The notes: generated from the letters alone by a model not told the origin. Shown: positions 1-8,122, numbered from the stretch's first letter. The stretch: 20,617 nucleotides of DNA from DATLAN01 sp035527455 (GCA_035527455.1 DATLAN010000093.1:1-20617); one strand, 5' to 3'. Numbers and translations are program-made.

Positions 1-18
1 TTCGCAAGAATTCGGGCC

Positions 19-105
19 CGATTTGTAGCCGGATTCGCAAGAATTCGGGCGTTGCCTGGTTTCACGCGAACTGGCCCGAATTCTTGCGAATCCGGCTACA
101 AATCG
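19..105. repeat. Perfect 32-bp inverted repeat (hairpin) after the SBBP gene
   Basis: Bases 19-50 and 74-105 are exact reverse complements around a 23-base loop (51-73). The last 17 bases of the left arm (34-50, TTCGCAAGAATTCGGGC) also occur directly at 1-17, so a further partial copy lies at the window edge. The hairpin lies 37 bases past the stop of the leftward SBBP/dockerin gene and would fold in its 3' untranslated RNA. There is no T-tract, so it is not a classical intrinsic terminator. It looks like a REP/MITE-type palindromic unit. Confidence 0.85.
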
Positions 106-141
106 ATGCCGACGGCAGATGGCTGAACAGTTACCGAACGA

Positions 142-3100
142 TCACCCGCCGACCGACAATTCGGCCAACTCGCAAACGACCCGATCGAGAGTCTTCCTCT
201 GCGGCCTCCCTTCTTCTGCGTCGAAGAACTCCTCCAGCCACGCCAAAGGCTCGTCCGCGGCGACCGGCACCGCCGCAGCCGCCGGGCCCCACGGGTCGAT
301 CCGCTTCAAGGCGTCGGCGAAACCCGTCTGGCTGTTCCGCGCCAGCAGCACGTCGGTCGCATTGACCCGCCCGTCGCGGTTGAAGTCATACGGGCAATCG
401 ATCGCGGCCGGATCGAGAATCCCCCGCGGGTTGTTCCGCGTCAACAGCAGATCGACGACGCTCACCCGCGCGTCGGCCGCCGAGTTGCCCGTCTCGCCCA
501 CGGCGTTGCCGAAGTAGAACACGTCGTCCCCGACCAACCCCAACCGCTCGGCCAGCACGGTGACTTGCAGCCACTCGTTCTGGATCGCGTAGTCATCCCA
601 GATGATCGTAATTCGATCCGAACCATCATCGCCCGCCCCCTCGCGCAGCACGACCTCCACCGGCGCCGGCGCGGCAGTCCAATCCCCGGGCAAGTCGTTG
701 TTGCCGGTCAGGAAGAGAAAATCCCCGGCCGCCGGCACAAACCCCTCGGGCAGACCGTCCACGTCGATCATCAGCCCGTTGATCCCGCGATGATAGTTGG
801 TGTAGTTGTCCGCCGAGACCGTCTCGCCCGGCAGCAGGGCCGCTTTGTTGAAGGCCAAAGCGTTGTCGTCCAAGTCATTGGCTTGCGGATTACTGCCATC
901 GAAAGGCGAACGATTGTAGAACAGGTGCCGGCCGACTACGGACGTCAGGTCCCGGAGTTTGGCCACGAACGCATCAAACCTACCATTATGGGTTGTGTCA
1001 TACCCGCCTGCGGTCCAGCCGGACGACTCGGTCTCGCCCGTCACCAGGACGTTGCCCGAGGCGTCCACCGCGATGCCGCGGCCCTCATCGGTGCCGCTTC
1101 CGCCCAGGTAGGTCGACCAGAGGTGCGCGCCGGTAGGGCTGAGCTTGGCCACAAACGCATCCATATCACCATTATGCGTGATATCATGCCCGCCTGCGGT
1201 CCAGCCGGACGAATTGGTACTGCCCGTCACGAGCACGTTGCCCGAGGCGTCCACCGCGATGCCGCGACCCTCATCGGTGCTGCTTCCGCCCAGGTAGGTC
1301 GACCAGAGATGCGTGCCGCCGGGGCTGAGCTTGGCCACGAACGCATCGCCACTACCATTATGGGTGGCGTCATAGCCAACTGCAATCCAGCCGGACGAAG
1401 AGGTCAAGCCCGTCACCAGCGCGTTGCCGCTGGCGTCCACCGCGATGCCATAGCCAGAATCGGTGTTGCTTCCGCCGAGATACGTGGACCAGAGGTGCGC
1501 GCCGGTAGGGCTGAGTTTGGCCACGAACGCATCCGTACCACCATTATGGGTTATGTCGTATCCACCGGCTGTCCAGCCGGACGAATAGGTACGGCCCGTC
1601 ACCAACACGTTGCCCGAGGCGTCCACCGCGATGTCATCGCCCCGATCGTTGCTGCTTCCGCCCAGGTAGGTCGACCAGAGGTGCGCGCCGCTGGGGCTGA
1701 GTTTGGCCACGAACGCATCGTAGCCGCCATTATGCGTGGTATCATACCCGCGTGCGGTCCAGCCGGACGAATAGGTCTCGCCCGTCACCAGGACGTTGCC
1801 CGAGGCGTCCACCGCGATGGCATAGCCATAATCCCCGCTGCTTCCGCCCAGGTAGGTCGACCAGAGGTGCGTGCCGCTGGGGCTGAGTTTGGCCACGAAC
1901 GCATCCACACCACCATCATAGCTTGTGTCGTATCCACCGGCTGTCCAGCCGTACGAAAAGGTCAAGCTCGTCACCAGCACGTTGCCCGAGGCGTCCACCG
2001 CGATGCTATGGCCATAATCGGCGTCGCTTCCGCCCAGGTAGGTGGACCAGAGGTGGGCGCCATCGGGGCTGAGCTTGATCACAAATGCGTCCCACATGCC
2101 GTTGAAGGTGGCATCATATCCGCCTGCTATCCAGCCGGACGAATAGGTACGGCCGGTCACCAGCACGTTGCCGGAGGCGTCCACCGCGATGCCACGACCA
2201 TGATCGTCGTAGATTCCGCCCAGGTAGGTGCTCCAGGCGAGTTCGGGATCGATGATGAGTTCGAGGGAAGGATCGTAGGGGCCGGAGACTTCGAACGTGT
2301 AAGTATCCGCGTCGAGCAGCGTGAACGTGCCGGAGACCTCGATCTGTTGGCCGGCGATCTGTTGGTAGATGTATGGGGCGTCGTCGATCAGTTCGCCCAA
2401 CTCGGTCTCGACGTGCAACGCGCCGGCGGCGTCGAGCCAGAGGTTTTGGATGCCTTCGTAGCTGATCTGGATCGCTCGCCAGTCGGCGCCGGGGGCGACG
2501 TGGAATTCGTATTTCAGGCTGTCGCGGCGGCCGAAGGTCAACAGATCGATGCCGTCGTAGAGCCCCGGGTAGGCGACCGTCGCGTAGCCCGGCACGTTGC
2601 TGCGCCAATTCGACTGCTCGCCCAGATAGTAGTTGAAGACCGTTTCCGCCCGATCCAACCCGACCGGCTCGACCCGCTCCGCCCCGTCGAAGGTCACGGA
2701 GAATTGCGTGGTGAGGGTGACGGCCTCTTCGGGTTCGTGCAACGCACCGATGGGATCACTCGGGTGGCTGGTGGCTGAGCGCAACGAAGCCCCAGGCAAA
2801 GGGTCGTGAGGGTCCTGGGGCACCGCTTCGCTTTGCCCCAGCCACCCTTCTTGGGATTCTTCGACCGCTTCACGCTGGAAAAGCTGAAACACCGGGCCGG
2901 CGTCGGTGTGCAGGATGGTCGCGCCGCTGCCGTTGAACGCGTAGCGGACCGACTCGTCGGGCCATTGGCCCTGGTTCTCGACGAACAGCGCGGGCGAAAC
3001 GTCGAACAACTCGATCGCCGGCTGCCCGAGTGACGCGCTTAAGAGCCGGCGGTCTTCGAGCCACTCCACGCCGAGCCGCCGGGCGCCCGGGCTGAGATTC

Positions 3101-3174
3101 CGGTCGCAATCGCAGCGTACGGGCCTGCTCAAGAACTGAAAACGGCCACAACGACGGGCATGATTAACTGGCAT
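142..3174 (-). CDS. Secreted SBBP-repeat protein with dockerin-like C-terminus
   Basis: A 1010-residue protein, probably exported. The motif LEDRRLLSA at about residues 39-47 is the type found near the N-terminus of many large planctomycete surface or secreted proteins. Residues about 55-310 (starting FVENQGQW) resemble the domain that usually precedes SBBP repeats. Seven 62-residue repeats follow (about 311-740), each with IAVDASGN and STYLGG, and probably form a beta-propeller. Residues about 750-890 are an unassigned beta-rich linker. Residues about 895-950 hold a dockerin type I-like pair with calcium-loop character (DFNRDGRVNATD, LLLTRNN). The ATG at 3174 is preceded by a purine-rich GAGGGGG ribosome site. 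A strong promoter lies upstream. It stands alone, with no sortase or cohesin partner in view. The family call is secure; ligand and role are unknown. Confidence 0.9.
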   Translation of the reverse strand: MPVNHARRCGRFQFLSRPVRCDCDRNLSPGARRLGVEWLEDRRLLSASLGQPAIELFDVSPALFVENQGQWPDESVRYAFNGSGATILHTDAGPVFQLFQREAVEESQEGWLGQSEAVPQDPHDPLPGASLRSATSHPSDPIGALHEPEEAVTLTTQFSVTFDGAERVEPVGLDRAETVFNYYLGEQSNWRSNVPGYATVAYPGLYDGIDLLTFGRRDSLKYEFHVAPGADWRAIQISYEGIQNLWLDAAGALHVETELGELIDDAPYIYQQIAGQQIEVSGTFTLLDADTYTFEVSGPYDPSLELIIDPELAWSTYLGGIYDDHGRGIAVDASGNVLVTGRTYSSGWIAGGYDATFNGMWDAFVIKLSPDGAHLWSTYLGGSDADYGHSIAVDASGNVLVTSLTFSYGWTAGGYDTSYDGGVDAFVAKLSPSGTHLWSTYLGGSSGDYGYAIAVDASGNVLVTGETYSSGWTARGYDTTHNGGYDAFVAKLSPSGAHLWSTYLGGSSNDRGDDIAVDASGNVLVTGRTYSSGWTAGGYDITHNGGTDAFVAKLSPTGAHLWSTYLGGSNTDSGYGIAVDASGNALVTGLTSSSGWIAVGYDATHNGSGDAFVAKLSPGGTHLWSTYLGGSSTDEGRGIAVDASGNVLVTGSTNSSGWTAGGHDITHNGDMDAFVAKLSPTGAHLWSTYLGGSGTDEGRGIAVDASGNVLVTGETESSGWTAGGYDTTHNGRFDAFVAKLRDLTSVVGRHLFYNRSPFDGSNPQANDLDDNALAFNKAALLPGETVSADNYTNYHRGINGLMIDVDGLPEGFVPAAGDFLFLTGNNDLPGDWTAAPAPVEVVLREGAGDDGSDRITIIWDDYAIQNEWLQVTVLAERLGLVGDDVFYFGNAVGETGNSAADARVSVVDLLLTRNNPRGILDPAAIDCPYDFNRDGRVNATDVLLARNSQTGFADALKRIDPWGPAAAAVPVAADEPLAWLEEFFDAEEGRPQRKTLDRVVCELAELSVGG
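951..2240 (-). repeat. Seven tandem 186-bp repeats coding the SBBP propeller
   Basis: The shared CAGGTA/GAGATA landmark falls at 1105, 1291, 1477, 1663, 1849, 2035 and 2221, exactly 186 bases (62 codons) apart every time. The copies are very similar at DNA level, including silent positions. This suggests recent duplication or ongoing homogenisation rather than an ancient propeller. Copies differ mainly in a short stretch between the Ser-Gly-Trp and Asp-Ala-Phe motifs. Confidence 0.9.
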
Positions 3175-3228
3175 GGCTTTCCCCCTCGGATAAACCCGGC
3201 CTCCAACGAGAAAAACGAAGTGTCCCCC

Positions 3229-3257
3229 ATTCTAGCCGCCACTCCATAAGCTGTCAA
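3229..3257 (-). promoter_or_regulatory. Sigma-70-type promoter of the SBBP gene
   Basis: On the minus strand a perfect TTGACA (3257-3252) is separated by exactly 17 bases from TAGAAT (3234-3229), one mismatch from TATAAT. Transcription would begin near 3222, giving a leader of about 48 bases before the ATG at 3174. It is the best promoter match I found in the window. Confidence 0.7.
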
Positions 3258-4115
3258 ACCTTTCTCAAAAAAGGTATTTCTGCAAGAAACCTCGTGGAAA
3301 AAGCGACAGCGATAGGCGTGGCCGGGCTGCCGGCGGCGGCAAAGACGAAACCGCTGACCGAACCGTCTGACACCCATGCCTTGCCCACCGCATTGACCAC
3401 TTCCGGCGTAGTGACCGCTCAGATGACCTCGAACTCGCCGCGATTTACAGCCGTAGTGACAAGTTTGCAGCGAAAATAACCCTGCGAGGGGGTGTGCGGC
3501 AAGGGGATGTGACGGGATGTGGCGGGATGTGGCCCAAAATGCGACGTGGATTTTCGGACGGCGATGGTGTACAAATAGCGTGTATCTATCCGCCGTGCGG
3601 GCGGGCTCTTTGATAACTCGGCACAACGGCCTTCCTAAGTCTTGCCCGTCGGATGGCCGATTCCTCCGGGCAACGGCGTCTTCAACAGTCCGCTCGACCC
3701 GGCCTGCACCTCTTCATTCGGTCGGGCGGCGAGGAGGTGTTCGAATTGTTTTCTTTGGAAAAGCGAAATCGAGAAAAAGTGGATAACAATGCCGTAAGGT
3801 GCTTTGGTGTAACGTCTTGCGTCGAGGAAACAAAGGCCCAATCGAACCGATCGACGCCGGTTTGTCAATGGGCCTTCGAGCGATGCAAGTCTCATGCAGA
3901 GAACGACTTGCGCACCATCACGACCGGCGGCCGTCGGCAACCCGGTAGGCGTGGGGCGGGAAACAATCGCGCCGGGAGCCTTCGCGGCAGTTGGCCCCGT
4001 TCGCGTAACCCGTTGCAGGAGAATACCTTTCGCCAAATCACGCGGACACGGCAGATGCCCATTGTTGTCGCGCGACGCTCCAACCGAGAAACAATAGGGC
4101 GAATCGGACGCCTCG
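3258..4115. other. Gene-poor interval of about 860 bases
   Basis: No reading frame here resembles a known protein. Open frames on both strands are short, overlap one another and lack convincing ribosome sites. Base composition is more mixed and in places richer in A and T than the flanking genes, notably around 3730-3850. The only clear structure is a small 10-bp tandem repeat at 3504-3533. It could hold degraded coding sequence, an untranslated RNA or control sites, but nothing specific can be supported. Confidence 0.5.
3504..3533. repeat. Three tandem 10-bp units (GGGATGTGRC)
   Basis: GGGATGTGAC, GGGATGTGGC and GGGATGTGGC follow each other without a gap at 3504, 3514 and 3524. They may be a protein-binding array or a chance slippage product. 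No gene start lies next to them. Confidence 0.6.
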
Positions 4116-5102
4116 CTACGCCGGCTGCTCTTGCGGGTGGAATCTCTCGCGGTACTGCTCGACTTCGATCATCGGCGGGCGCTCGATTTCTTCGATCTCG
4201 TATTCCACCTGGCGGTACTTGCCTTCGACGACTTCGTATTGCCGCATGAGGCTTGGCAACTCGTTCTGGAATTGGACCAGGTCGCCGCGCTTCAGCCGTT
4301 TCATGAAAGTCCTCAGCACGCCGAAAGCCATCCGGCCCAGGGCGATCGTCTCCTGGTTGCGGTGGATGCGGCGGTCGAGATCGGTCTGGGCAAAGGCGCA
4401 GAGCCCCAAACGTTCGTAGATGTCGATCAGCATGGCGGTTTCCACGCCGTATCCGACCGGGTAGGGGATCTGTTCGAGGATCGACCGGCGGCCGGCGTAC
4501 TCGCCCGACAGGGGTTGCAGGATGGCCGCCAGTTCGGGATAGAACAAGCTGAACAGCGGGCGGATGAGGATCTCGGTGACGCGGCCCCCGCCGGTCGGCC
4601 TCAACCCGCCGGAGAACGCCAAGGGGCGATCGTAAAAGGCCTTGACGTAGTGGACTTGCGGGTCCTGGATCAGCGGGCCGAGCAGTCCGTAGACGAATCG
4701 CGGGTGGATGTTCTTGATGTCGGTGTCGACGTAGACGATGATGTCGCCTTTGAGCAGATAGAGGGCTTTCCAGAGGTTTTCGCCTTTGCCCGGAAAGCTG
4801 CCGTGCTCTTGGAGGTGCTCCGAGGCGATGTAGACGTCGGCGCCGAAGCTGGCGGCGATGCCGCAGGTGCGGTCGCCGCTGCCGGAATCGACCACGGCGA
4901 TCTCGTCCAGCAGCGGATAGTGGTCCATCAGTTCGGCCTTGAGGATGACGATTTCCTGGCCGATGGTCTTTTCTTCATTGAGCGTGGGCAGGCAGAGCGA
5001 GATGCTCAATCCCTGGCGATGTTTCTCTTCCACCAGCCACTTGATATCCCAGAAGTTGGAGTGGTGGAAGGTCCGCTCGGTCAGCCATTTTTCAGAGAGC
5101 AT
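4116..5102 (-). CDS. gpgS: Glucosyl-3-phosphoglycerate synthase
   Basis: A GT-A fold, family GT81-like glycosyltransferase that transfers glucose from UDP- or ADP-glucose to 3-phosphoglycerate, the first step to glucosylglycerate. It is cytoplasmic and 328 residues long, close to the 324 of the mycobacterial enzyme. Visible motifs are PTLNEE (39-44), VDSGSGDRT (71-79), the metal-binding DTD (126-128), GGGRVTE (171-177), the acceptor-loop region PLSGEYAGRRS (197-207) and the metal-site histidine in RRIHRNQ (H247). Its ATG lies inside the 3' end of the upstream M20-like gene (ATGCTCTCTGA overlap, 11 bases), so translation is probably coupled. The phosphatase that normally completes glucosylglycerate synthesis is not in the window. 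The product may be a compatible solute or a polysaccharide primer. Confidence 0.9.
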   Translation of the reverse strand: MLSEKWLTERTFHHSNFWDIKWLVEEKHRQGLSISLCLPTLNEEKTIGQEIVILKAELMDHYPLLDEIAVVDSGSGDRTCGIAASFGADVYIASEHLQEHGSFPGKGENLWKALYLLKGDIIVYVDTDIKNIHPRFVYGLLGPLIQDPQVHYVKAFYDRPLAFSGGLRPTGGGRVTEILIRPLFSLFYPELAAILQPLSGEYAGRRSILEQIPYPVGYGVETAMLIDIYERLGLCAFAQTDLDRRIHRNQETIALGRMAFGVLRTFMKRLKRGDLVQFQNELPSLMRQYEVVEGKYRQVEYEIEEIERPPMIEVEQYRERFHPQEQPA

Positions 5103-6321
5103 CGCAAGCCCCTTCGTCGATTGCCAGGATCAGGCCGACCAACTGGGCCACGCCGGTGAGGATCGGATCGATCAACACGTAATCGGGCTGTTTTTTGCGG
5201 CTTTTCACGCCGCGGCTGATCCCCAGCGTGACGGCGGGGATGCCGCGGGCGATCAACTCCGAGAGTTCCGACGGGCTGTGGCCCTGGTCGGGTTCGATGC
5301 CCAGCGCGTGCATCGTCTCCAGGACGCCCTTGACCAGCGGATGCGAGAAGGAGATCCCGCCGGCCTGCGTCTTGAAGAACATGTCCACGTGCGCGTTGAC
5401 GGCGTGCCGGGCCGACATCTCCGAAACGATGTCGTCGATCTGTCGTTGGATCTGGTCGATCATCTCGTCGCTGTGGCTGACGATTTCCATACCCAACTCG
5501 GCGTGGTCGGGCTCGACGTCGTAGGCCACGCCCGCCCGCATCGTGCCCATGCGGATCACCGTGTACGGCCGATTCGGGATGGCGATTCCCAGGATGCGGT
5601 TGATGATGTGATTGAGCACGACCAGGGCGCTCTCGGTGCCGTAGCTTCGCGAGGGCTCGGAACGCACGTCGCAGGTGACGTCGCCGCGTGCCGTGCCGAT
5701 GGAGAAGTAGTTCAACCGTCCCAGTTGCATCCCTTCCACGCAAATCCCGAAATCGATATTGGTCAGCGTGTGGTCGAGGAAGAAGCGGACGCCCGCGTGG
5801 TTTCCCCGGCCCAACGAACGGGTCGAACCCAACAGGACCAGGTTGGAATCGAGTTCGATTTTCAGATGTTCCAGAATGTCGGGCATCATCGAGACGATGG
5901 CGGCGCCCAGGGCGTTGTCGCCGACGCCGGGTCCGATCACGCGGTCGGCCTCGACCGTGACGTTGTGGTCGAGGCTGGCGGGGAAGATGGTATCGAGGTG
6001 CGAGACCAGGAGGATATTGCGGCTTCCCTCTTTTCCCACCAGGCACCCCACCGCGTTGCCGACTTCGTCGGCCGCCGCGTCGCCCAGCCCCGCTTCGGAA
6101 AACCGATCCAACAGGAAGCGGACCCGCTGTGCTTCTTCTCCGCCGGGAGCGGGAATCTGGGCGATCATCACCAGATTCGCCAGCAGGCGCTCGCGCATCG
6201 GCAGCAGCGCCTCGGGAAAATGGCGAACTCGCTCGGAAGTTGCCACGTCCACTTCCATCGGCCGCAATCCTCCGTCCACGACGTTCCGGGATTCGCCGGC
6301 AGATTGCCCCTGCGACATCAT
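5092..6321 (-). CDS. M20-family metallohydrolase-like protein, catalytic residues partly missing
   Basis: 409 residues with the M20/M25/M40 layout. The first metal motif SHLDT is at 107-111 (H108, D110), the bridging aspartate is in GPGVGDNALG (D135) and the third-ligand glutamate is in VEGMQLG (E196). The catalytic Glu-Glu pair expected near 168-170 reads STRSLGRG. The dimer-domain histidine near 220-230 is absent, and the late His of the family is not seen near 380. By eye this is either a divergent amidohydrolase or a non-catalytic relative. It is the first gene of a two-gene operon with gpgS (11-base overlap), so a role in the same pathway is likely but unproven. The ATG at 6321 has a poor ribosome site and TATAAT lies only 4 bases upstream. 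A start at Met22 or Met42 is possible. Confidence 0.8.
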   Translation of the reverse strand: MMSQGQSAGESRNVVDGGLRPMEVDVATSERVRHFPEALLPMRERLLANLVMIAQIPAPGGEEAQRVRFLLDRFSEAGLGDAAADEVGNAVGCLVGKEGSRNILLVSHLDTIFPASLDHNVTVEADRVIGPGVGDNALGAAIVSMMPDILEHLKIELDSNLVLLGSTRSLGRGNHAGVRFFLDHTLTNIDFGICVEGMQLGRLNYFSIGTARGDVTCDVRSEPSRSYGTESALVVLNHIINRILGIAIPNRPYTVIRMGTMRAGVAYDVEPDHAELGMEIVSHSDEMIDQIQRQIDDIVSEMSARHAVNAHVDMFFKTQAGGISFSHPLVKGVLETMHALGIEPDQGHSPSELSELIARGIPAVTLGISRGVKSRKKQPDYVLIDPILTGVAQLVGLILAIDEGACDAL

Positions 6322-6371
6322 ATGATTATATCTTTTTTCTCGGCCTCTTCTATTGGTACAGCGCGACTACG

Positions 6372-6377
6372 ATTATA
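6372..6377 (-). promoter_or_regulatory. Possible -10 element upstream of the M20-like/gpgS operon
   Basis: A perfect TATAAT on the minus strand at 6377-6372 would give a leader of about 44 bases before the ATG at 6321. A second TATAAT (6330-6325) sits almost on the start codon. Neither has a good TTGACA at 16-18 bases. The 117-base gap 6322-6438 holds nothing else I can name. Confidence 0.3.
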
Positions 6378-6438
6378 GAGGAGCCGATCGCCCGACGCCA
6401 GCCCCCGCAACATCCCCGGCCGGCCACGGCGGCGACGC

Positions 6439-6951
6439 CTAGACCCAGCGATTGCGATGGACCCGATCCGCTCGATACCGGTCTTCAGCGACGCACTCTT
6501 CGGCGGGATAACCGAGCACGATCAGGCTGTGCGGGACGACGTTTTCCGGTAATTTCAACAGCCGGCGAAGGCCGTCGATACGATTCTCCCTCGGATACAC
6601 GCCGGTCCAAACGGCGCCCAGTCCCAGAGCGTGGGCCGCAAGGAGCAGATTTTCCGCGGCTGCGGCGCAATCCACGACCCAATAGCCGGCAGATTTTTCC
6701 AGGTTCAGATCGCCGCAGATCAGGATGGCCAGCGGCGCCCGGCCGGCCATCTGCGCGTTGGGGTTGATCCGCGGGATCTCGGCCAGGAGTTCGCGGTCGT
6801 CGATCACGACGAACCGCCACGGCTGTGCGTTTCGCGCGCTGGGAGCACACATGGCCGCGGCCAGAACCTGCCGGACGAGTTCTTCCGGCACCGGTTTCTC
6901 CTGATACTTCCGGATACTGCGCCTGGTATGGATGGCTTCCAGTGCGTTCAT
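6439..6951 (-). CDS. Nitroreductase-family flavoprotein
   Basis: 170 residues, a compact member of the FMN-dependent nitroreductase family (NAD(P)H-dependent two-electron reduction; natural substrate not predictable). The N-terminal FMN motif HTRRSIRKY (8-16), APSARNAQPW and the C-terminal GLGAVWTGVYP segment are typical. The frame stays open upstream, but those codons run into the 76-base palindrome at 6992-7067 and cannot be native protein. The ATG at 6951 is preceded by GCGAGG at a suitable distance and fits family length. It is the last gene of a leftward group with the membrane protein and cupin. Confidence 0.88.
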   Translation of the reverse strand: MNALEAIHTRRSIRKYQEKPVPEELVRQVLAAAMCAPSARNAQPWRFVVIDDRELLAEIPRINPNAQMAGRAPLAILICGDLNLEKSAGYWVVDCAAAAENLLLAAHALGLGAVWTGVYPRENRIDGLRRLLKLPENVVPHSLIVLGYPAEECVAEDRYRADRVHRNRWV

Positions 6952-6991
6952 GGGTCGACCTCGCCGGTTTTCTATGGGTTGGGTTTTCGGC

Positions 6992-7067
6992 GGGTGGCAC
7001 GCTCTGAGGAACGAAGGGCGTGTTTTCCGGACATCCCACGCCCTTCGTTCCTCAGGGCGTGCCACCC
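6992..7067. repeat. 76-base palindromic element, copy 1
   Basis: The arms 6992-7022 and 7037-7067 are 31 bases each with one mismatch, around a 14-base loop. The same element recurs at 19923-19998 with the same total length, arms and similar loop. It lies between the stop of the membrane-protein gene and the start of the nitroreductase, 41 bases before that ATG. It looks like a MITE or REP-type unit. It would form a very stable hairpin in an operon transcript. Confidence 0.9.
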
Positions 7068-7086
7068 TAAGTATACCGTCACGATG

Positions 7087-7500
7087 TCAAGAAACCGTTC
7101 GGCCGACTCCGCCGGCAAGCCAGAGAAGCACCACGCCCAAGGCCGCGATCAACGGGCCTTCGCCGACGATCCACCAGGTGGGCATGCCGACCGCGACGTC
7201 CAGAACGATCATGCCGGTGCCGAAAACGAGTTTCAGCACGGCCAGGCAGCGAATCACCGGCAGGAAACGCCGCACGTCGAACGAAACGAACATCAGCAGT
7301 GCCCCGTGCATCGCGTAGAGGGCCGAGAGCGAACGGGTGAGATAGCCGGTCAAGCGCGCGTGGGACAATTCGCCCAGCCCCAGCCGCTGGTGAATCTCCA
7401 CCATCCACGCAAAGGGCATGACCGCCGGGACAACGGCCGTCAGCAAGAGCACGGCCGAGATCCGCAAAAGAATCGCCAGCGCTTTTTCGGCTTTATTCAT
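7087..7500 (-). CDS. Small four-helix integral membrane protein
   Basis: 137 residues with four strongly hydrophobic segments at about 8-32, 55-75, 80-102 and 108-130, probably in the cytoplasmic membrane. There is no recognised catalytic motif; the segment YAMHGALLMFVSFDVRR is distinctive. I do not recognise a named family. The ATG at 7500 overlaps the upstream cupin stop by four bases (ATGA), so the two are translationally coupled and may act together. The frame is open further upstream, but that part is the cupin gene in another frame. Confidence 0.75.
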   Translation of the reverse strand: MNKAEKALAILLRISAVLLLTAVVPAVMPFAWMVEIHQRLGLGELSHARLTGYLTRSLSALYAMHGALLMFVSFDVRRFLPVIRCLAVLKLVFGTGMIVLDVAVGMPTWWIVGEGPLIAALGVVLLWLAGGVGRTVS

Positions 7501-7757
7501 CCAAACCTGTAGTGTTTGCGGATCGTCTTCTTTACTTTCCAGGTGCAGTCGACTCCCTCGGGAAAGACGACGTAATCGCCCGGCCCGAAGGAGACGGTCT
7601 CTTCGGGGGTCTCGACGGTCACGTCCCCTTCGAGCACGAGGAACGTCTCCCGCTCGTCGTAGTGCCAAGGGAACTCCGACGGTTCCTTTTGCCAGACGGG
7701 GCAGGTTTTCATTTCGGCTTCTTCCTCGGGCGTAGGCTTGCGGACTTCGATCGGCAT
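7497..7757 (-). CDS. Small single-domain cupin
   Basis: 86 residues forming one cupin barrel, close to the Cupin_3 type (ureidoglycine aminohydrolase-like and related small cupins). Motif 1 is WHYDERETFLVLEG with H, E and the following Gly; motif 2 is FGPGDYVVFPEG. The usual second histidine of motif 1 and the motif 2 histidine are not evident (WKVKK, KHYRF), as is common in this subgroup, so metal binding is uncertain. A perfect AGGAGG lies 8 bases before the ATG. It is the first gene of the leftward cupin, membrane protein and nitroreductase group. Function is unknown. Confidence 0.85.
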   Translation of the reverse strand: MPIEVRKPTPEEEAEMKTCPVWQKEPSEFPWHYDERETFLVLEGDVTVETPEETVSFGPGDYVVFPEGVDCTWKVKKTIRKHYRFG

Positions 7758-8122
7758 GGCGAATTCCTCCTGCTATCCAGGGTTATTGATGAGGGTTTGT
7801 AGTGACCCGATTCCTTGGGTCCCATAGGCCCAACCCACGAGCAGACCGCCGGGCGGCACCCGATGGGCATGTTGCGGGACATCGCGTCGTTTGTCAACCC
7901 GGCCCCGCCGCCCCGCCCCGACGCCCTCGAATTGCCGTTGCCTCGCCGGCCGGATTTTGGTACTTAGCCACGCGATTGTCGAAGCGGTGCCCTGTTCACC
8001 CCCATATCCCGTGTTAGCGGGGTGCGGAACAATCCGTTTTGACAAGATGGGATTACCTTTCCGAAGTTCGCCAGTTAGCGCCTTTTCACTGAGTTGTCAC
8101 TCGTTTTCCCGAGGATACTCCC
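7758..8122. other. Divergent intergenic region, cupin and DUF11 genes
   Basis: This 365-base region separates two divergent genes and should hold both promoters. On the plus strand a perfect TTGACA occurs at 8039-8044, but no good -10 follows at 16-18 bases. A GGGTCCCATAGGCCC partial palindrome is at about 7817-7831. I see no convincing small gene; open frames here have no family resemblance. Confidence 0.4.

Noticed and set aside
951..2240. Regular repeat spacing that could suggest a CRISPR array
   Set aside because: Units are 186 bases, in frame and protein-coding, with no short repeat-spacer pattern.
565..2778. A 737-codon open frame on the plus strand opposite the SBBP gene
   Set aside because: It mirrors the 186-base repeats of the real gene, with repeated HQHVARGVHRDA-type units complementary to the SBBP codons. 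It has no family resemblance and no export signal.
3129..3626. A 165-codon minus-strand frame overlapping the SBBP promoter and start
   Set aside because: It overlaps the start of the SBBP gene in another frame, has no recognisable domain and crosses the likely promoter.
3776..3788. A DnaA-box-like GTTATCCACTT on the minus strand
   Set aside because: It is a single imperfect site without companions, an AT-rich unwinding element or replication genes.
4131..6378. Long plus-strand frames opposite gpgS and the M20-like gene
   Set aside because: They are high-GC antisense shadows; the minus-strand products carry clear family motifs.
6952..7065. N-terminal extension of the nitroreductase to 208 residues
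   Set aside because: The added codons are the 76-base palindrome, which also occurs elsewhere. The ATG at 6951 has a ribosome site and fits the family.
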